Shown here in pieces: positions 1 through 10,159 of a DNA stretch of 54,889 nt; within the stretch, counting starts at the first letter, position 1; each line of letters begins with the position of its first letter. This DNA is from Candidatus Corynebacterium gallistercoris. GTDB taxonomy: Bacteria > Actinomycetota > Actinomycetes > Mycobacteriales > Mycobacteriaceae. The notes beneath the pieces were generated by a model that was not told where the DNA came from, made no database searches, and saw nothing but the letters and a program-made list of their open reading frames with translations. Position numbers and translations under genes: made by a program. The stretch is from contig DXFZ01000009.1 in NCBI GenBank assembly GCA_019114175.1, forward strand, positions 1-54,889. Reading direction: 5' to 3'.

Positions 1-94
1 CTGTCTGAGAGGTTGGGGCAGTATGCGTGCACGCAGCTAAAGCCGCTGATGCGGCGATAGCCCCGATGATGAGGGTGAGGGGGTTGGGACGCGG

Positions 95-115
95 GGTGGC
101 GTCGCTACCAAAAAA
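95..115 (+). repeat. Dispersed GGTGSCGTCGC/A-tract repeat, copy 1
   Basis: The core GGTGGCGTCGC is followed by TACC and a run of six A. It lies in the stretch before the DUF3027 gene, where I see no credible gene. It is one of 12 copies of the same short element in the window. Confidence 0.75.
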
Positions 116-171
116 GTTCATGGCAACCATCATGCCTTGTAAATGGATACAGCCCGGGGCAAGGGGGCATA

Positions 172-921
172 ATGGGACAAATGAGCAGAAGGAAGCGGAA
201 ACCGGCGGCAGATCCGATCCTCTTCACCCCAGAGGCGAGTGAGCTGGCGCGGGACGTGATTGTGGAAACTGGTGGGGACCAGGTGGGTGAGCAGTTGGGC
301 GTGACCGCCGTGGAGGCCGGGGTGGCGATCTACCGTTTTGCGAACAAAGTTCCTGGTTACAAGGGGTGGGAATGGACCGTGGTCCTGGCGAGCGTGCCGG
401 GCAGCGGGGAGATCACGGTCAATGAGGTCAGCCTGCAGGCGGGCAAAGACGCAGCACTGGCGCCGGAATGGGTGCCCTACGAGGACCGTATCCGCCCGGG
501 GGACCTGGGGCCGGGCGATATTCTGCCGCCCAAGCAGGACGACGAGCGGCTGGCGAAGTGGTCCGAGCTGCAGGAGGGGGATGGCTTCTTGAGGAACCCT
601 CGGAGTGAGCGGACACTCTCCCACGCTGGCGTGAGCGAGGCGCTGGAGCGGTGGCGTAAGGGGGCGTTTGGTCCGCAGAGCGATTTCGCGCAGCAAGCGG
701 ACAAGGCGTGCGAGACCTGCGCGTTTTATCTGCCCTTTGATGCCGTGGAAAACGCCGTGGGGGTGTGCTCCAACGAGTACGCTGCCGATGGGCGCGTAGT
801 GCAGGAGGACTACGGCTGCGGAGCCCATTCGGCCACGGAGCCGGAGTTCGTGGGAGACACCCTGGGGCGGGGGACGAGGGAGTACGGCGTGTACGAGGAT
901 GAGGGCGTGGATCGCTGGTAG
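172..921 (+). CDS. DUF3027 domain-containing protein
   Basis: This 249-residue protein matches the actinobacterial DUF3027 family, whose function is unknown. The diagnostic stretch is PYEDRIRPGDLGPGD near residue 103, followed by a Cys-rich C-terminal half (CETC, GVCSN, YGCGAHS) in which four or more cysteines could bind a metal. No signal peptide or membrane segment is visible, so it is probably cytoplasmic. The ATG at 172 follows a purine-rich stretch; a second ATG (MSRRKRK) lies 9 nt further on and is an equally good start. The neighbour hchA is convergent. Family assignment is confident; the role is unknown. Confidence 0.85.
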   Translation: MGQMSRRKRKPAADPILFTPEASELARDVIVETGGDQVGEQLGVTAVEAGVAIYRFANKVPGYKGWEWTVVLASVPGSGEITVNEVSLQAGKDAALAPEWVPYEDRIRPGDLGPGDILPPKQDDERLAKWSELQEGDGFLRNPRSERTLSHAGVSEALERWRKGAFGPQSDFAQQADKACETCAFYLPFDAVENAVGVCSNEYAADGRVVQEDYGCGAHSATEPEFVGDTLGRGTREYGVYEDEGVDRW

Positions 922-940
922 TGGCGGGTGACCTGGGTTT

Positions 941-1837
941 CTAGCTGTTGGTGGCCTTGATGAACTCATCGGCGGCCAGCTTGCCGAGGGCATGGGCTGC
1001 AAGTGGGCTATCTCCGGTGAGGAGCTTGCGGTCCTGATGAACGGTGCCAGACATGTCATCGTTGACGAGGGTAAGGCCTTGGTTCTTTAGCTCCTGGCCG
1101 AAGAGGTAGGGCATGCCGCCGGGGACGTAGCCCAGCTCCCGGTTGGTGCCCTGGTCCAGGGAATCGGGGAACAGTGCCAATTCATACCCGGCGAAGCGGG
1201 ATTCTTGCCGATCAAGGCCGGAGGCCAGTAAGGCGGCGGGACCGTGGCACAGGGTCACGATGAAACGGTCATGATCCAGAGCCCAGTCCAGGGTCTGCTG
1301 AACTTCCTTGGAGGTGGGCAGGCCGGTGAGGGCACCGTGGCCGCCGGGGATGAACACGCCCAGGTAGGGGGAATCTGTGCCCAACTCGGGTGCGAGGTCG
1401 GAGAGCTTCTTCGGGGAGCGGAACTTCTCCTCCAGCGTCTCCATAGTGCCCGCCACCGCCTGATCTTCGGCGGGCATGGCCCACCACTCGAACTTCACGG
1501 GGTTGCCGCCGATGGTGGCTACCTCTACCTCGAAGCCCGCTTCCATGAGGTGCTTCAAAGGAAGGGCGGTTTCCACGGGGTGGTTGCCGGTGGAGAAGAA
1601 GGTGCCGTTATCCATGGGGAGGTAGCGCTCCTCCGCGCCAATCATGAGGACCTTCCACTTGCCCTCGGTGTATTCACCGGCGTGCTCCACGCCATCGAAG
1701 TCCGTCTTCGGAGGGACGTACTGGCTCAAGGAGTAGGGAGAGGGGAAGAAGGCATCCTTCTCCGCCTTGTCCGGGGTGGGCTGGTTGCTCAGGTTGTCGG
1801 TGGAGTTGTCTTGGTTTGTCTCTTGATTTTCGCTCAT
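941..1837 (-). CDS. hchA: HchA/Hsp31-type glyoxalase III / protein deglycase
   Basis: This is a DJ-1/PfpI-superfamily protein of the Hsp31/HchA type. The family detoxifies methylglyoxal to lactate without glutathione and has been credited with removing glycation adducts from proteins. The nucleophile elbow reads [13 protein letters not shown], with the catalytic Cys near residue 197, and the family-typical [10 protein letters not shown] lies just before it. The length (298 aa) fits the family. The N-terminal 25 residues are Asn/Gln/Asp-rich and probably disordered. I chose ATG 1837 over an in-frame GTG 9 nt upstream. It is a single gene, convergent with DUF3027 and divergent from the purine permease. 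Cytoplasmic stress role inferred from the family. Confidence 0.9.
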   Translation of the reverse strand: MSENQETNQDNSTDNLSNQPTPDKAEKDAFFPSPYSLSQYVPPKTDFDGVEHAGEYTEGKWKVLMIGAEERYLPMDNGTFFSTGNHPVETALPLKHLMEAGFEVEVATIGGNPVKFEWWAMPAEDQAVAGTMETLEEKFRSPKKLSDLAPELGTDSPYLGVFIPGGHGALTGLPTSKEVQQTLDWALDHDRFIVTLCHGPAALLASGLDRQESRFAGYELALFPDSLDQGTNRELGYVPGGMPYLFGQELKNQGLTLVNDDMSGTVHQDRKLLTGDSPLAAHALGKLAADEFIKATNS

Positions 1838-1993
1838 GCTCCCCACCGTACGCCCGTTTTTGCCCCCCTATCACCCCAGATAGTTGCATATATGTCCTTG
1901 TCAGTGGTTTCTTAATACGGTGACCCAACCATTGGGGCACCCAACTTCTGACGTTTTGGCACTGTTTAACACCACTGGGGAGAACCCGAATCC

Positions 1994-3466
1994 ATGGCAG
2001 ATACAACTGCACAGCGCACCACTGGTGCAGAGACCAGCTTCTTAGACCGCTATTTCCACATCAGCGAACGCGGCTCCACCATCCCCACCGAAATCCGCGG
2101 TGGCGTGGTGACCTTCTTCGCGATGGCCTACATCATCATCCTTAACCCGCTGATCCTGGGCACGGGCGCGGACGTCAACGGCGAAGTCCTCGGCACCTCC
2201 CGGGTCGCCGCCGTGACCGCCCTGGCCGCGGGCGTCATGACCATCGCCTTTGGCGTGATTGCCAAGTATCCCTTCGGCATCGCAGCAGGACTGGGCATTA
2301 ACACGCTTGTCGCCGTCACCTTCGTCGCAACCGAAGGAATCACCTGGCCGGAAGCGATGGGCCTGGTGGTTATCGATGGCATCATCATCGTGCTGCTGGC
2401 CGTGACAGGCTTCCGCGAGGCCGTGTTTAACTCCATCCCCGGTTCCCTGAAAGCCGCCATCGGCGTGGGTATCGGCCTGTTCATCGCCATGATCGGCCTG
2501 GTGGATTCCGGCTTCGTGCGTCGCATCCCCGATGCCGCAGGCACCACTGTGCCGGTCGGCCTGGGTATCAACGGCTCCATCGCATCCTGGCCCACCCTCG
2601 TGTTCATTCTCGGCCTGCTCATCTGCGGCGCTCTCGTTGTGCGCGGCGTCCGCGGCGGCCTGTTCATCGGCATCGTCACTAACACCATCATCGCCATGGT
2701 CGTGGAGCACTTCACCAGCTCCGGCCCCTCCTTTGTCGATGGTGAGCCGAACCCCAAGGGCTGGAACCTCGCTGTCCCAGCGTTCCCGGACTCCCTCGGC
2801 GGCATCCCTGACCTCTCCCTCGTGGGTGCCGTGGACCTGTTTGGCGCGTTCTCCCGCGTGGGTGTGCTCGCTGCCAGCTTGCTGGTGTTCACCCTGGTAC
2901 TGGCCAACTTTTTTGACGCCATGGGCACGATGACCGCCCTCGGCAAGCAGGCCAACCTGGTTGATGAGCAGGATCGCCTGCCCAACCTGAAGACCGCCCT
3001 CGTGGTGGAGGGCACCGGTGCCGTGGTCGGCGGTGCTGTGTCCGGTTCCTCCAACACGGTCTACGTGGACTCCGCCGCGGGCATCGGCGATGGCGCTCGC
3101 ACGGGCCTGGCCAACGTCGTTACCGGCCTGCTGTTCCTGGTGGCCATGTTCCTCACCCCGCTGTACGAGATCGTACCCATCGAGGCCGCGGCTCCGGTTC
3201 TGGTGATCGTGGGCGCCATGATGATGTCCCAGATTAAGGACATCGATTTCTCCCAGTTCAACATCGCCCTGCCAGCGTTCCTGACCATTGTGGTGATGCC
3301 CTTTACCTACTCCATCGCTAACGGCATCGGTGTGGGCTTCATCGCTTACGTGGTCATGGCGATGGTCGGTGGTAACGCGAAGAAGGTTCACCCGCTGCTG
3401 TACATCGTGGCGGCAATGTTTGTGGTGTACTTCGCCGTTGACCCAGTCATGGATGTCATCAACTAA
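1994..3466 (+). CDS. NCS2-family purine permease (AzgA-like)
   Basis: This 490-residue polytopic membrane protein has the NCS2 signatures of the AzgA/PbuG branch: an N-terminal FLDRYFHISERGST followed by GVVTFFAMAYIIILNP, then AAGLGINTLVAV, a central VLANFFDAMGTMTALG, and GTGAVVGGAVSGSSNTVYVDS around residues 340-360. Roughly 12-14 hydrophobic segments are visible. Members of this branch import hypoxanthine, guanine or adenine with protons; the exact substrate cannot be read from sequence. The ATG at 1994 lies about 145 nt downstream of the divergent hchA start. I see no recognisable purine riboswitch upstream. The next gene, a TrmH-family methylase, starts within 12 nt of the stop and is probably co-transcribed. 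Confidence 0.88.
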   Translation: MADTTAQRTTGAETSFLDRYFHISERGSTIPTEIRGGVVTFFAMAYIIILNPLILGTGADVNGEVLGTSRVAAVTALAAGVMTIAFGVIAKYPFGIAAGLGINTLVAVTFVATEGITWPEAMGLVVIDGIIIVLLAVTGFREAVFNSIPGSLKAAIGVGIGLFIAMIGLVDSGFVRRIPDAAGTTVPVGLGINGSIASWPTLVFILGLLICGALVVRGVRGGLFIGIVTNTIIAMVVEHFTSSGPSFVDGEPNPKGWNLAVPAFPDSLGGIPDLSLVGAVDLFGAFSRVGVLAASLLVFTLVLANFFDAMGTMTALGKQANLVDEQDRLPNLKTALVVEGTGAVVGGAVSGSSNTVYVDSAAGIGDGARTGLANVVTGLLFLVAMFLTPLYEIVPIEAAAPVLVIVGAMMMSQIKDIDFSQFNIALPAFLTIVVMPFTYSIANGIGVGFIAYVVMAMVGGNAKKVHPLLYIVAAMFVVYFAVDPVMDVIN

Positions 3467-3477
3467 TCTTGATCGGC

Positions 3478-4395
3478 ATGAGTGCCCTTCCCACCCCGGT
3501 CTTCATTGAGGACCCGGCAGATCCCCGCCTGGACGATATTCGCAACCTGAACTCTTCCGATAGGCGCCCGGATCTCCCCGGTGGGAAGGGCCTTGTCATT
3601 GCCGAGGGGCCTCTGGTGGTTTTGCGGCTTCTGGTCAGCAGGTTTCCCGTCCGTTGCATTGTTGGTTACGGTTCGCGGTTGGCTTCTTTTTTAGAGGGCG
3701 ACGTCACCACCGCCCTCCCCGCTCATACCCCTGCTCCGGTGATGTATGAGGTCAGCCGGGACACCTTGAAAGAGGTCGCCGGTTTCGACATGCACCGAGG
3801 TCTGGTGGCCGCGGCGGACCGCGCCCCAGAGTGGAGCGTGGACGAGGTTCTGGACCAGGTAGAAGCTGACAGCCAGGGCAGTGGCCGGGGGAGTATTGTG
3901 GCCGTGCTGGAGGGCGTGGGGGATCACGAGAACATTGGCGCTCTGTTTAGGAACGCTGCCGGCCTGGGGGTGGACGCGGTGCTGTTCGGCGCGGCTACGG
4001 CGGATCCGCTCTACCGGCGCAGTGTGCGGGTGAGCATGGGGCACGTACTGCGCACTCCGTTCGCGCGCTTCGAGGGGAAGACGACGACATGGCAGCACGG
4101 CCTTGGCGCGCTCACGGCGCGCGGGTATGTGGTGGTAGCGCTCACGCCGAATACTGACACCACACTACAGGAGGCGATTGTGCAGGCTCGCGAGCTCAGC
4201 GCCGAGCGTATGAAGGCGCAGGGTGTGGAGGGTGCTGCCCCCAGGATCGCCATCATGGTTGGTGCGGAGGGGCCTGGCCTCACTGAACACGCGATGCGTG
4301 CCGCAGACATGCGCGCGGCGATCCCCATGATGCCGGGAACCGATTCCCTTAACGTGGCGACCGCCGCGGCGATCGGCTTCTACGCCGCAATCTAG
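3478..4395 (+). CDS. SpoU/TrmH-family RNA 2'-O-methyltransferase
   Basis: This 305-residue protein has the SpoU fold: motif 1 VLEGVGDHENIGALFRNAAGLGVDAVLF, motif 2 IMVGAEGPGLTE and motif 3 IPMMPGTDSLNVATAAAIGFY, which together form the SAM-binding trefoil knot. The family methylates the 2'-OH of ribose in tRNA or rRNA; the target here is unknown. An N-terminal domain of about 110 residues fits the substrate-binding domain of the longer members. I chose ATG 3478; TTG 3469 is an in-frame alternative. It follows the permease with almost no gap. Its stop codon overlaps by 4 nt that of the convergent small membrane protein gene. One dispersed repeat lies inside the gene and is read as SFLEGDV. Confidence 0.87.
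   Translation: MSALPTPVFIEDPADPRLDDIRNLNSSDRRPDLPGGKGLVIAEGPLVVLRLLVSRFPVRCIVGYGSRLASFLEGDVTTALPAHTPAPVMYEVSRDTLKEVAGFDMHRGLVAAADRAPEWSVDEVLDQVEADSQGSGRGSIVAVLEGVGDHENIGALFRNAAGLGVDAVLFGAATADPLYRRSVRVSMGHVLRTPFARFEGKTTTWQHGLGALTARGYVVVALTPNTDTTLQEAIVQARELSAERMKAQGVEGAAPRIAIMVGAEGPGLTEHAMRAADMRAAIPMMPGTDSLNVATAAAIGFYAAI
3687..3708 (-). repeat. Dispersed GGTGSCGTCGC/A-tract repeat, copy 2
   Basis: On the minus strand this reads GGTGACGTCGC, then CCTCT and six A. It lies inside the RNA methylase gene, antisense to it, and is translated in the gene's frame as SFLEGDVTT, in the linker before the catalytic domain. The core differs from the consensus at one base. Confidence 0.7.
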
Positions 4396-4619
4396 CTCTT
4401 TTCGACGTAGACGATGTAGCCGATGATGTAGACCCCCAAGGAGGATAGTGCTATTGAGAGTGCAATAAGCGGAATACTCCCACCAGTAAGGGTGGCGGTG
4501 AGGCCGGCAAAGATGACTGCGACGAAAAAAGATATTATCGACGTGGAGTAGATAAGTTTTTTGTGCAGTCGGTTCTCTGCCCCTGCAATTCCAGTGGTGA
4601 TGAATTTCCAAAAACTCAC
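4392..4619 (-). CDS. Small two-helix membrane protein, unknown
   Basis: I do not recognise this 75-residue protein. It has a short charged N-terminus and two hydrophobic helices, around residues 22-42 and 49-72, ending in a cytoplasm-like YVEKS tail. The start is GTG at 4619, because a GGGAGG ribosome-binding site lies 7 nt before it; a longer frame begins further upstream with no such site. The 3' end overlaps the convergent methylase gene by 4 nt. Base composition is lower in GC than the neighbours, which fits a recently acquired or orphan gene. Function unknown. Confidence 0.5.
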   Translation of the reverse strand: MSFWKFITTGIAGAENRLHKKLIYSTSIISFFVAVIFAGLTATLTGGSIPLIALSIALSSLGVYIIGYIVYVEKS

Positions 4620-4874
4620 GAGTTTTCCTCCCGGTCTACTTGCAAAGTTTATTGAAATCCACAGCAGCGCCACCGGCTCCCTTGAGGATTCGGCACACTG
4701 CACCTGCAATCGGATTAGCAATGCCCGCAGGAGCGCAGGCTAGGAATCCGTGAGCTTGGTAAAGTGCCCACCCCGCGCGAGCTTTATTGCACTTTAGGCC
4801 AAAGGGGGCGATCCTGCTCCTTAGCGTGGATTTGGCAGGTCCATGATTTTTTCCAATCCCGCGATGAACAGGCG

Positions 4875-5162
4875 TTACACCTCATCTTCAGTAAAGTAGA
4901 GCGCGATGTCATGAGCAAGGTCTGTAGGCGTGGAATGAATTCGTGCGGCCAAGCTCTTGAACGTTGGATTCTCAACAAGCTTTTGCGCCTTTTGTGGGTG
5001 CCGCTCTTGGTCCGCAGCGTGAGGGAATCCCTCATCGCATAAAGCCGTAGCCTGGATGGATTTTTGGGAGAGTTGGTCGGCAGGTTGAGCTTCGGCAAGG
5101 GGAGCGAGCGAGAGGCTGCATGCACAGACAAGTGCGCCGATACTGAGAGCCTTGTTCTTCAA
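4875..5162 (-). CDS. Small exported protein, unknown
   Basis: This is a predicted 95-residue exported protein that I do not recognise. The chosen start is TTG at 5162, preceded by GAAAGGA at 9 nt. It gives a classic signal peptide: Lys-rich start (LKNK), a hydrophobic core (ALSIGALVCACSLSLAP) and a likely cleavage after LAEA. The mature part is about 70 residues, mostly polar and probably helical, ending in LYFTEDEV. Two Cys are present in the precursor, one inside the hydrophobic core. A longer frame reaches 5273 but starts in low-GC, non-coding-looking sequence. It lies downstream of the SepH/DUF6928 genes on the same strand. Confidence 0.5.
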   Translation of the reverse strand: MKNKALSIGALVCACSLSLAPLAEAQPADQLSQKSIQATALCDEGFPHAADQERHPQKAQKLVENPTFKSLAARIHSTPTDLAHDIALYFTEDEV

Positions 5163-5327
5163 CTGGATAATCCTTTCGGTGAGGGATGTTGAATCCAATT
5201 GTAAAACCTTTGTGAGCTTGTTGAACTCGGAGTTGAAAATTGTATACTTTCGTATGCACCCAAGTGGGGGCATTGGGTGTTAGCTAACTCTGTGTAGATA
5301 GGGGTGGCTCTAGCAAGGAAGGGCGGG

Positions 5328-6248
5328 TTAGTTCCCGCGGGCCCGCCGGCGCACTTCATCACCTATGGACGTGGAAAGCTTACGCAGACCCTTGATACCG
5401 CCGCGGATACCGTTCGCGGCGGTGGAGGCCAGGCTACTGGCGACATTCTTCGCTACTTCCTTGCCAGTGGGTTCTGCCTCGGGTGCGCGGCCTGCGTAGT
5501 CGTCATACCCTGGCTCCGCCGCATCGACCACAGCCCCGGAGGAGACGACCCAGGGGTGAGTGAGACCATCGTATTCACTGGACTTAGCCTCTGGCCTGCC
5601 ATCCACGGCGAATGCGGCCACTGAGATCTCCGGTCCCTCCGGACTGAGTTGGAAGCCCAGCCAGTCCTCCTGGGCAATGCGTGCGGCCTTCGCGGGGTTG
5701 AAAGGTAGCTGAATCCCCTTGACTTCTTCAGCCTCATCCCAGAACTTGAGTTCAAAAGGATAAGGCAGGCCGATGTCCTCAAAGACGGTTTCCCGCGTGG
5801 CGCAGAAGGACCTCTTCAAGGTGCCACCTGCCCAATGCGCGAAGCCGCCAAAAGTGCTGAAGTCGGGGGTGCTGGGTTCCAGAGCGCCTTCCGGAACTAT
5901 TGCATCGGCCATTGACCCTTCAACAGTATTCGGGTCAGCCACCGCGGTGGCGTACACATCTGAAGCGGATACGAGGATCCGGTAGCGCTCCGGAAGCTCG
6001 GAAAGCTTGTGTAGTCCCGGGATGATGGTCTGGACGACCGACAACCCTGGATAGCCCCCAATGTAAAACTCGTGTTGATCCGGCGCGGCGCTGCGGGTCA
6101 TATCGAAGTCCCCAATGTGCGTGAGCGGCCACGCTGGATTGAGCTGGGCCAAATACTTACGGGCGAAGCCCCTATCAGCCTGCGGTTCGGCATCCACCAC
6201 GGTGCGTGGCTGTGCAGCTGTCACGAACCACAGAGTCACAAGGGTCAC
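5328..6248 (-). CDS. DUF6928 family protein
   Basis: This 306-residue protein starts with TLWFVTAAQPRTVVDAEPQADRGF, the hallmark of the actinobacterial DUF6928 family, and carries family features such as GGYPGLSVVQT and FAHWAGGTLKRSF. Function is unknown. The start is GTG at 6248 with TAGGAG about 10 nt upstream. The C-terminal 50 residues are low-complexity and basic (GIRGGIKGLRKL, RRRARGN), suggesting a flexible or nucleic-acid/membrane-contacting tail. It begins about 20 nt after sepH on the same strand, so the two are probably co-transcribed. Confidence 0.8.
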   Translation of the reverse strand: MTLVTLWFVTAAQPRTVVDAEPQADRGFARKYLAQLNPAWPLTHIGDFDMTRSAAPDQHEFYIGGYPGLSVVQTIIPGLHKLSELPERYRILVSASDVYATAVADPNTVEGSMADAIVPEGALEPSTPDFSTFGGFAHWAGGTLKRSFCATRETVFEDIGLPYPFELKFWDEAEEVKGIQLPFNPAKAARIAQEDWLGFQLSPEGPEISVAAFAVDGRPEAKSSEYDGLTHPWVVSSGAVVDAAEPGYDDYAGRAPEAEPTGKEVAKNVASSLASTAANGIRGGIKGLRKLSTSIGDEVRRRARGN

Positions 6249-6267
6249 TGGAGGGCTCCTACTTCTG

Positions 6268-7191
6268 TTATTTCTTCTTCTTGGGGTTTGTTCGCACGCC
6301 CAGCAGCACGTCCTCCCAATGCGGGGTCACAGCCTTGCGCTTGCGGCCGCGGCGCTCCTGATCCTGGCGTGGGTGCAAGAGGAACTCGTCAGTCTGTTCC
6401 ATGTCCCGCTCTGGGGCCGGTGCAGCTTCTTGTTCGGGTGCGGGGGCACCATCTTCGTTCTCAGCGACCTCGCGTGAGGGAAGGGTAGTAACCGGGGTGA
6501 CGCTGCGGACTGGCTGACCGAAGCGGGGATCCACCAGGTCACCGGCGATGCTGTTGGCCGGGTGCGCCAAAGACGGGCCAGGCTGATCCAACTCCAGCAA
6601 GAATTCCGCCACGTGCGCGGAGGTGCGGCCAGCCAATTCCTTGTCCCACCGCACTGCGGCAACCCATTTGCGGGAGGGATTTTGGTAGGCGTCCCAGGAG
6701 GCATCCGCCAAGTTCTCACCGCGGGCGGCCAGGGCTGTGGCCAGGACTTCCCACAGCGTCAGCTCATTTGGGCCTTCGGTGCTCACCGGGTACGTGGAAC
6801 GCGCGAGCTCAGCGATGCGGGAACGTTCCTGCAGGATGGGCCACGCATAAGGTTCAATGCGGGACTCGTCCGTATCGGCCTCTTCCGCCAATTCAGCCAC
6901 GGACGCACCATGGCGGATCCTATCCTGGATTTCCCGTGGACTGAGCTTAATGCGCGCGCGGTGCGGGCGTGCGAGCTTAGTGTCCTCTTCTTCCCCCACA
7001 GGCTCCAACTGGGGGTTGCTGGCGCTTGCGGGCGCTATGACGGGGGAGGGGGTTGAACCGGCGGCGGCGTCGCCCACAAAAGAAACAAGCTCATCCGTCA
7101 GCGGGAGAAAAAAGTCCTGCTCGGAATCAACCGCGCGCAGCACCAGCGACGAGGCATCGCTTTCGGCTGCCACGAACTTCAGCTCTTGCAC
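6268..7191 (-). CDS. sepH: Septation protein SepH (DUF3071)
   Basis: This 307-residue protein matches SepH, the actinobacterial cell-division factor that binds FtsZ and promotes its assembly. The N-terminal half holds the DUF3071 region with a helix-turn-helix-like stretch (LSPREIQDRIRHGASVAELAEEA, about residues 85-110). The C-terminal half is disordered, rich in Pro, Ala and Glu, and ends with a strongly basic patch (RRGRKRK and NPKKKK), as in characterised SepH proteins. The start is GTG at 7191, supported by AGGAGG 9 nt upstream; an upstream start would add 15 residues. It lies 59 nt downstream of serC on the same strand. A dispersed repeat copy falls inside and is translated as SFVGDAAAG. 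Confidence 0.88.
   Translation of the reverse strand: MQELKFVAAESDASSLVLRAVDSEQDFFLPLTDELVSFVGDAAAGSTPSPVIAPASASNPQLEPVGEEEDTKLARPHRARIKLSPREIQDRIRHGASVAELAEEADTDESRIEPYAWPILQERSRIAELARSTYPVSTEGPNELTLWEVLATALAARGENLADASWDAYQNPSRKWVAAVRWDKELAGRTSAHVAEFLLELDQPGPSLAHPANSIAGDLVDPRFGQPVRSVTPVTTLPSREVAENEDGAPAPEQEAAPAPERDMEQTDEFLLHPRQDQERRGRKRKAVTPHWEDVLLGVRTNPKKKK
7063..7085 (+). repeat. Dispersed GGTGSCGTCGC/A-tract repeat, copy 3
   Basis: GGCGGCGTCGC is followed by CCAC and AAAAGAAA. It lies antisense inside sepH and is translated as VSFVGDAAAG. The third core base is C instead of T. Confidence 0.65.
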
Positions 7192-7250
7192 GGGACGATC
7201 CTCCTGCTTGACGGAAAAACTAGGTATTACTCCCAACCTTAGCTAAAGGT

Positions 7251-8558
<1,308 letters not shown>

Positions 8559-8559
8559 C

Positions 8560-8565
8560 TAGAAT
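8560..8565 (+). promoter_or_regulatory. Candidate distal gltA -10 box
   Basis: TAGAAT is close to the corynebacterial -10 consensus TANANT. No strong -35 is visible, as is common in this genus. It would place the 5' end near 8572, ahead of the two hairpins in the leader. Confidence 0.4.
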
Positions 8566-8746
8566 GTGTGGTGTCCCACGGCGAGCTCGAAGGGCTCGCA
8601 GGCAGAAAACGGCAGGGTAAGGCAGCACACTGCGGGCCGCTGGTGCCCCCGCTCAGACCCCCGCCCTGCCGGCAGCTGGGTATAACGCTATAAACTGGTA
8701 CACGCTTGGAAACTAAAAGCACGTGAACATTCAGAAAGGGATGTCA

Positions 8747-10024
8747 ATGGCTACCGATAATCAGGACAAGGCCGTACTCCACTACCCGGGTGGAGAGTTC
8801 GAAATGGACATCGTCCGCGCCACCGAAGGCAATGACGGTGTTGCACTGGGCAAGATGCTGGCAGAGACTGGCCTGACCACCCTGGATCCGGGCTACATGA
8901 ACACCGGCTCCACGGAGTCCGCCATCACCTACATTGATGGTGCAAACGGCATCCTGCGCTACCGCGGCTATGACATCGCTGACCTGGCGAACAACGCCAC
9001 GTTCAACGAAGTCTCCTACCTGCTGATCAACGGCGAGCTGCCGAACAAGGAGCAGGCAGAAGAGTTCAACCAGAACATCCGCAAGCACACCCTGCTGGAT
9101 GAGGACTTCAAGGCACAGTTCCGTGTATTCCCGCGCGACGCTCACCCCATGAGCGTGCTGGCCTCCTCCCTCAACATCCTGTCCACCTACTACCAGGACT
9201 CCCTGGATCCGCTGAACAAGGATCACCAGAAGCTCAACACCTACCGCCTGATGGCTAAGGTGCCGATGCTGGCCGCATACGCCTATCGTGCATCCAAGGG
9301 CAAGCCCTACATGTACCCGGACAACTCCCTCAACGCGCGCCAGAACTTCCTGCGCCAGATGTTCGGCTACCCGACCGAGCCTTACGAGGCCGACCCGGTG
9401 ATGACCAAGGCCCTGGACAAACTGCTCATCCTGCACGCTGATCACGAGCAGAACTGCTCCACCTCCACCGTGCGTATGGTTGGCTCCTCCCAGGCCAACA
9501 TGTTCGTCTCCATCGCCGCTGGCATCAACGCCCTGTCCGGCCCGCTGCACGGCGGTGCAAACCAGGCCGTTCTGGAGATGTTGGAGGAAATCAACAACAA
9601 CGGTGGCGACGCAACGGACTTCATGAACCGCGTGAAGAACAAGGAGCCCGGCGTGAAGCTGATGGGCTTCGGCCACCGCGTGTACAAGAACTACGATCCT
9701 CGCGCGGCCATCGTCAAGGAGTCCGCACACGAGATCCTGGAGCACCTCGGCGGGGACGAGCTGCTGGATCTGGCCATGAAGCTGGAGGAGATCGCTCTGG
9801 CTGATGACTACTTCATCGACCGCAAGCTGTACCCGAACGTTGACTTCTACACCGGCCTGATCTACCGCGCCATGGGCTTCCCCACGGACTTCTTCACCGT
9901 GCTGTTCGCCATGGGCCGCCTGCCGGGCTGGATCGCTCACTACCTGGAGCAGGTCAACGATCCGACCGCCAAGATCAACCGCCCGCGCCAGATCTACACC
10001 GGTTCCGCAGAGCGCAAGCTCTAA
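8747..10024 (+). CDS. gltA: Citrate synthase
   Basis: This 425-residue type II citrate synthase condenses oxaloacetate and acetyl-CoA at the entry of the TCA cycle. It is very close to C. glutamicum GltA along its whole length. The active-site residues are visible: His in LHADHEQNCST, His in MGFGHRVYKNYDP, and Asp in YPNVDFYTGLI. I placed the start at ATG 8747 because AAAGGG (8735-8740) is then 6 nt away; ATG 8741 and GTG 8723 are in frame but badly spaced. A clear intrinsic terminator follows at 10066. The long upstream region with a possible GlxR site suggests carbon-source control. Confidence 0.96.
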   Translation: MATDNQDKAVLHYPGGEFEMDIVRATEGNDGVALGKMLAETGLTTLDPGYMNTGSTESAITYIDGANGILRYRGYDIADLANNATFNEVSYLLINGELPNKEQAEEFNQNIRKHTLLDEDFKAQFRVFPRDAHPMSVLASSLNILSTYYQDSLDPLNKDHQKLNTYRLMAKVPMLAAYAYRASKGKPYMYPDNSLNARQNFLRQMFGYPTEPYEADPVMTKALDKLLILHADHEQNCSTSTVRMVGSSQANMFVSIAAGINALSGPLHGGANQAVLEMLEEINNNGGDATDFMNRVKNKEPGVKLMGFGHRVYKNYDPRAAIVKESAHEILEHLGGDELLDLAMKLEEIALADDYFIDRKLYPNVDFYTGLIYRAMGFPTDFFTVLFAMGRLPGWIAHYLEQVNDPTAKINRPRQIYTGSAERKL

Positions 10025-10065
10025 ATCTTTGCCGGTTGCGCTGCACTGTGTGTGGAGCGCCTCAC

Positions 10066-10108
10066 ACCACCCCACGCCCTGAATTCACGTCAGAGGTGGG
10101 GTGGTTTT
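10066..10108 (+). terminator. Intrinsic terminator of gltA
   Basis: A 10-bp perfect stem ACCACCCCAC/GTGGGGTGGT with a 20-nt loop is followed by TTT. It lies 42 nt after the gltA stop. Confidence 0.75.
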
Positions 10109-10159
10109 GCTAATGTTGAGGTGGTTTAAGGCAAGTAAGGCATAAAGGAGTAGATTCCC

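Noticed and set aside
27..242. A 71-codon open frame at the left edge.
   Set aside because: It overlaps the start of the DUF3027 gene in another frame, has no ribosome-binding site and no recognisable sequence.
2042..3391. A 449-codon open frame antisense to the NCS2 permease.
   Set aside because: Its translation is dominated by His, Gly, Asp and Ala, as expected from the reverse frame of a GC-rich membrane protein, and the sense gene is certain. The same holds for long antisense frames over gltA, putA, mctC, lhr and ftsE-ftsX.
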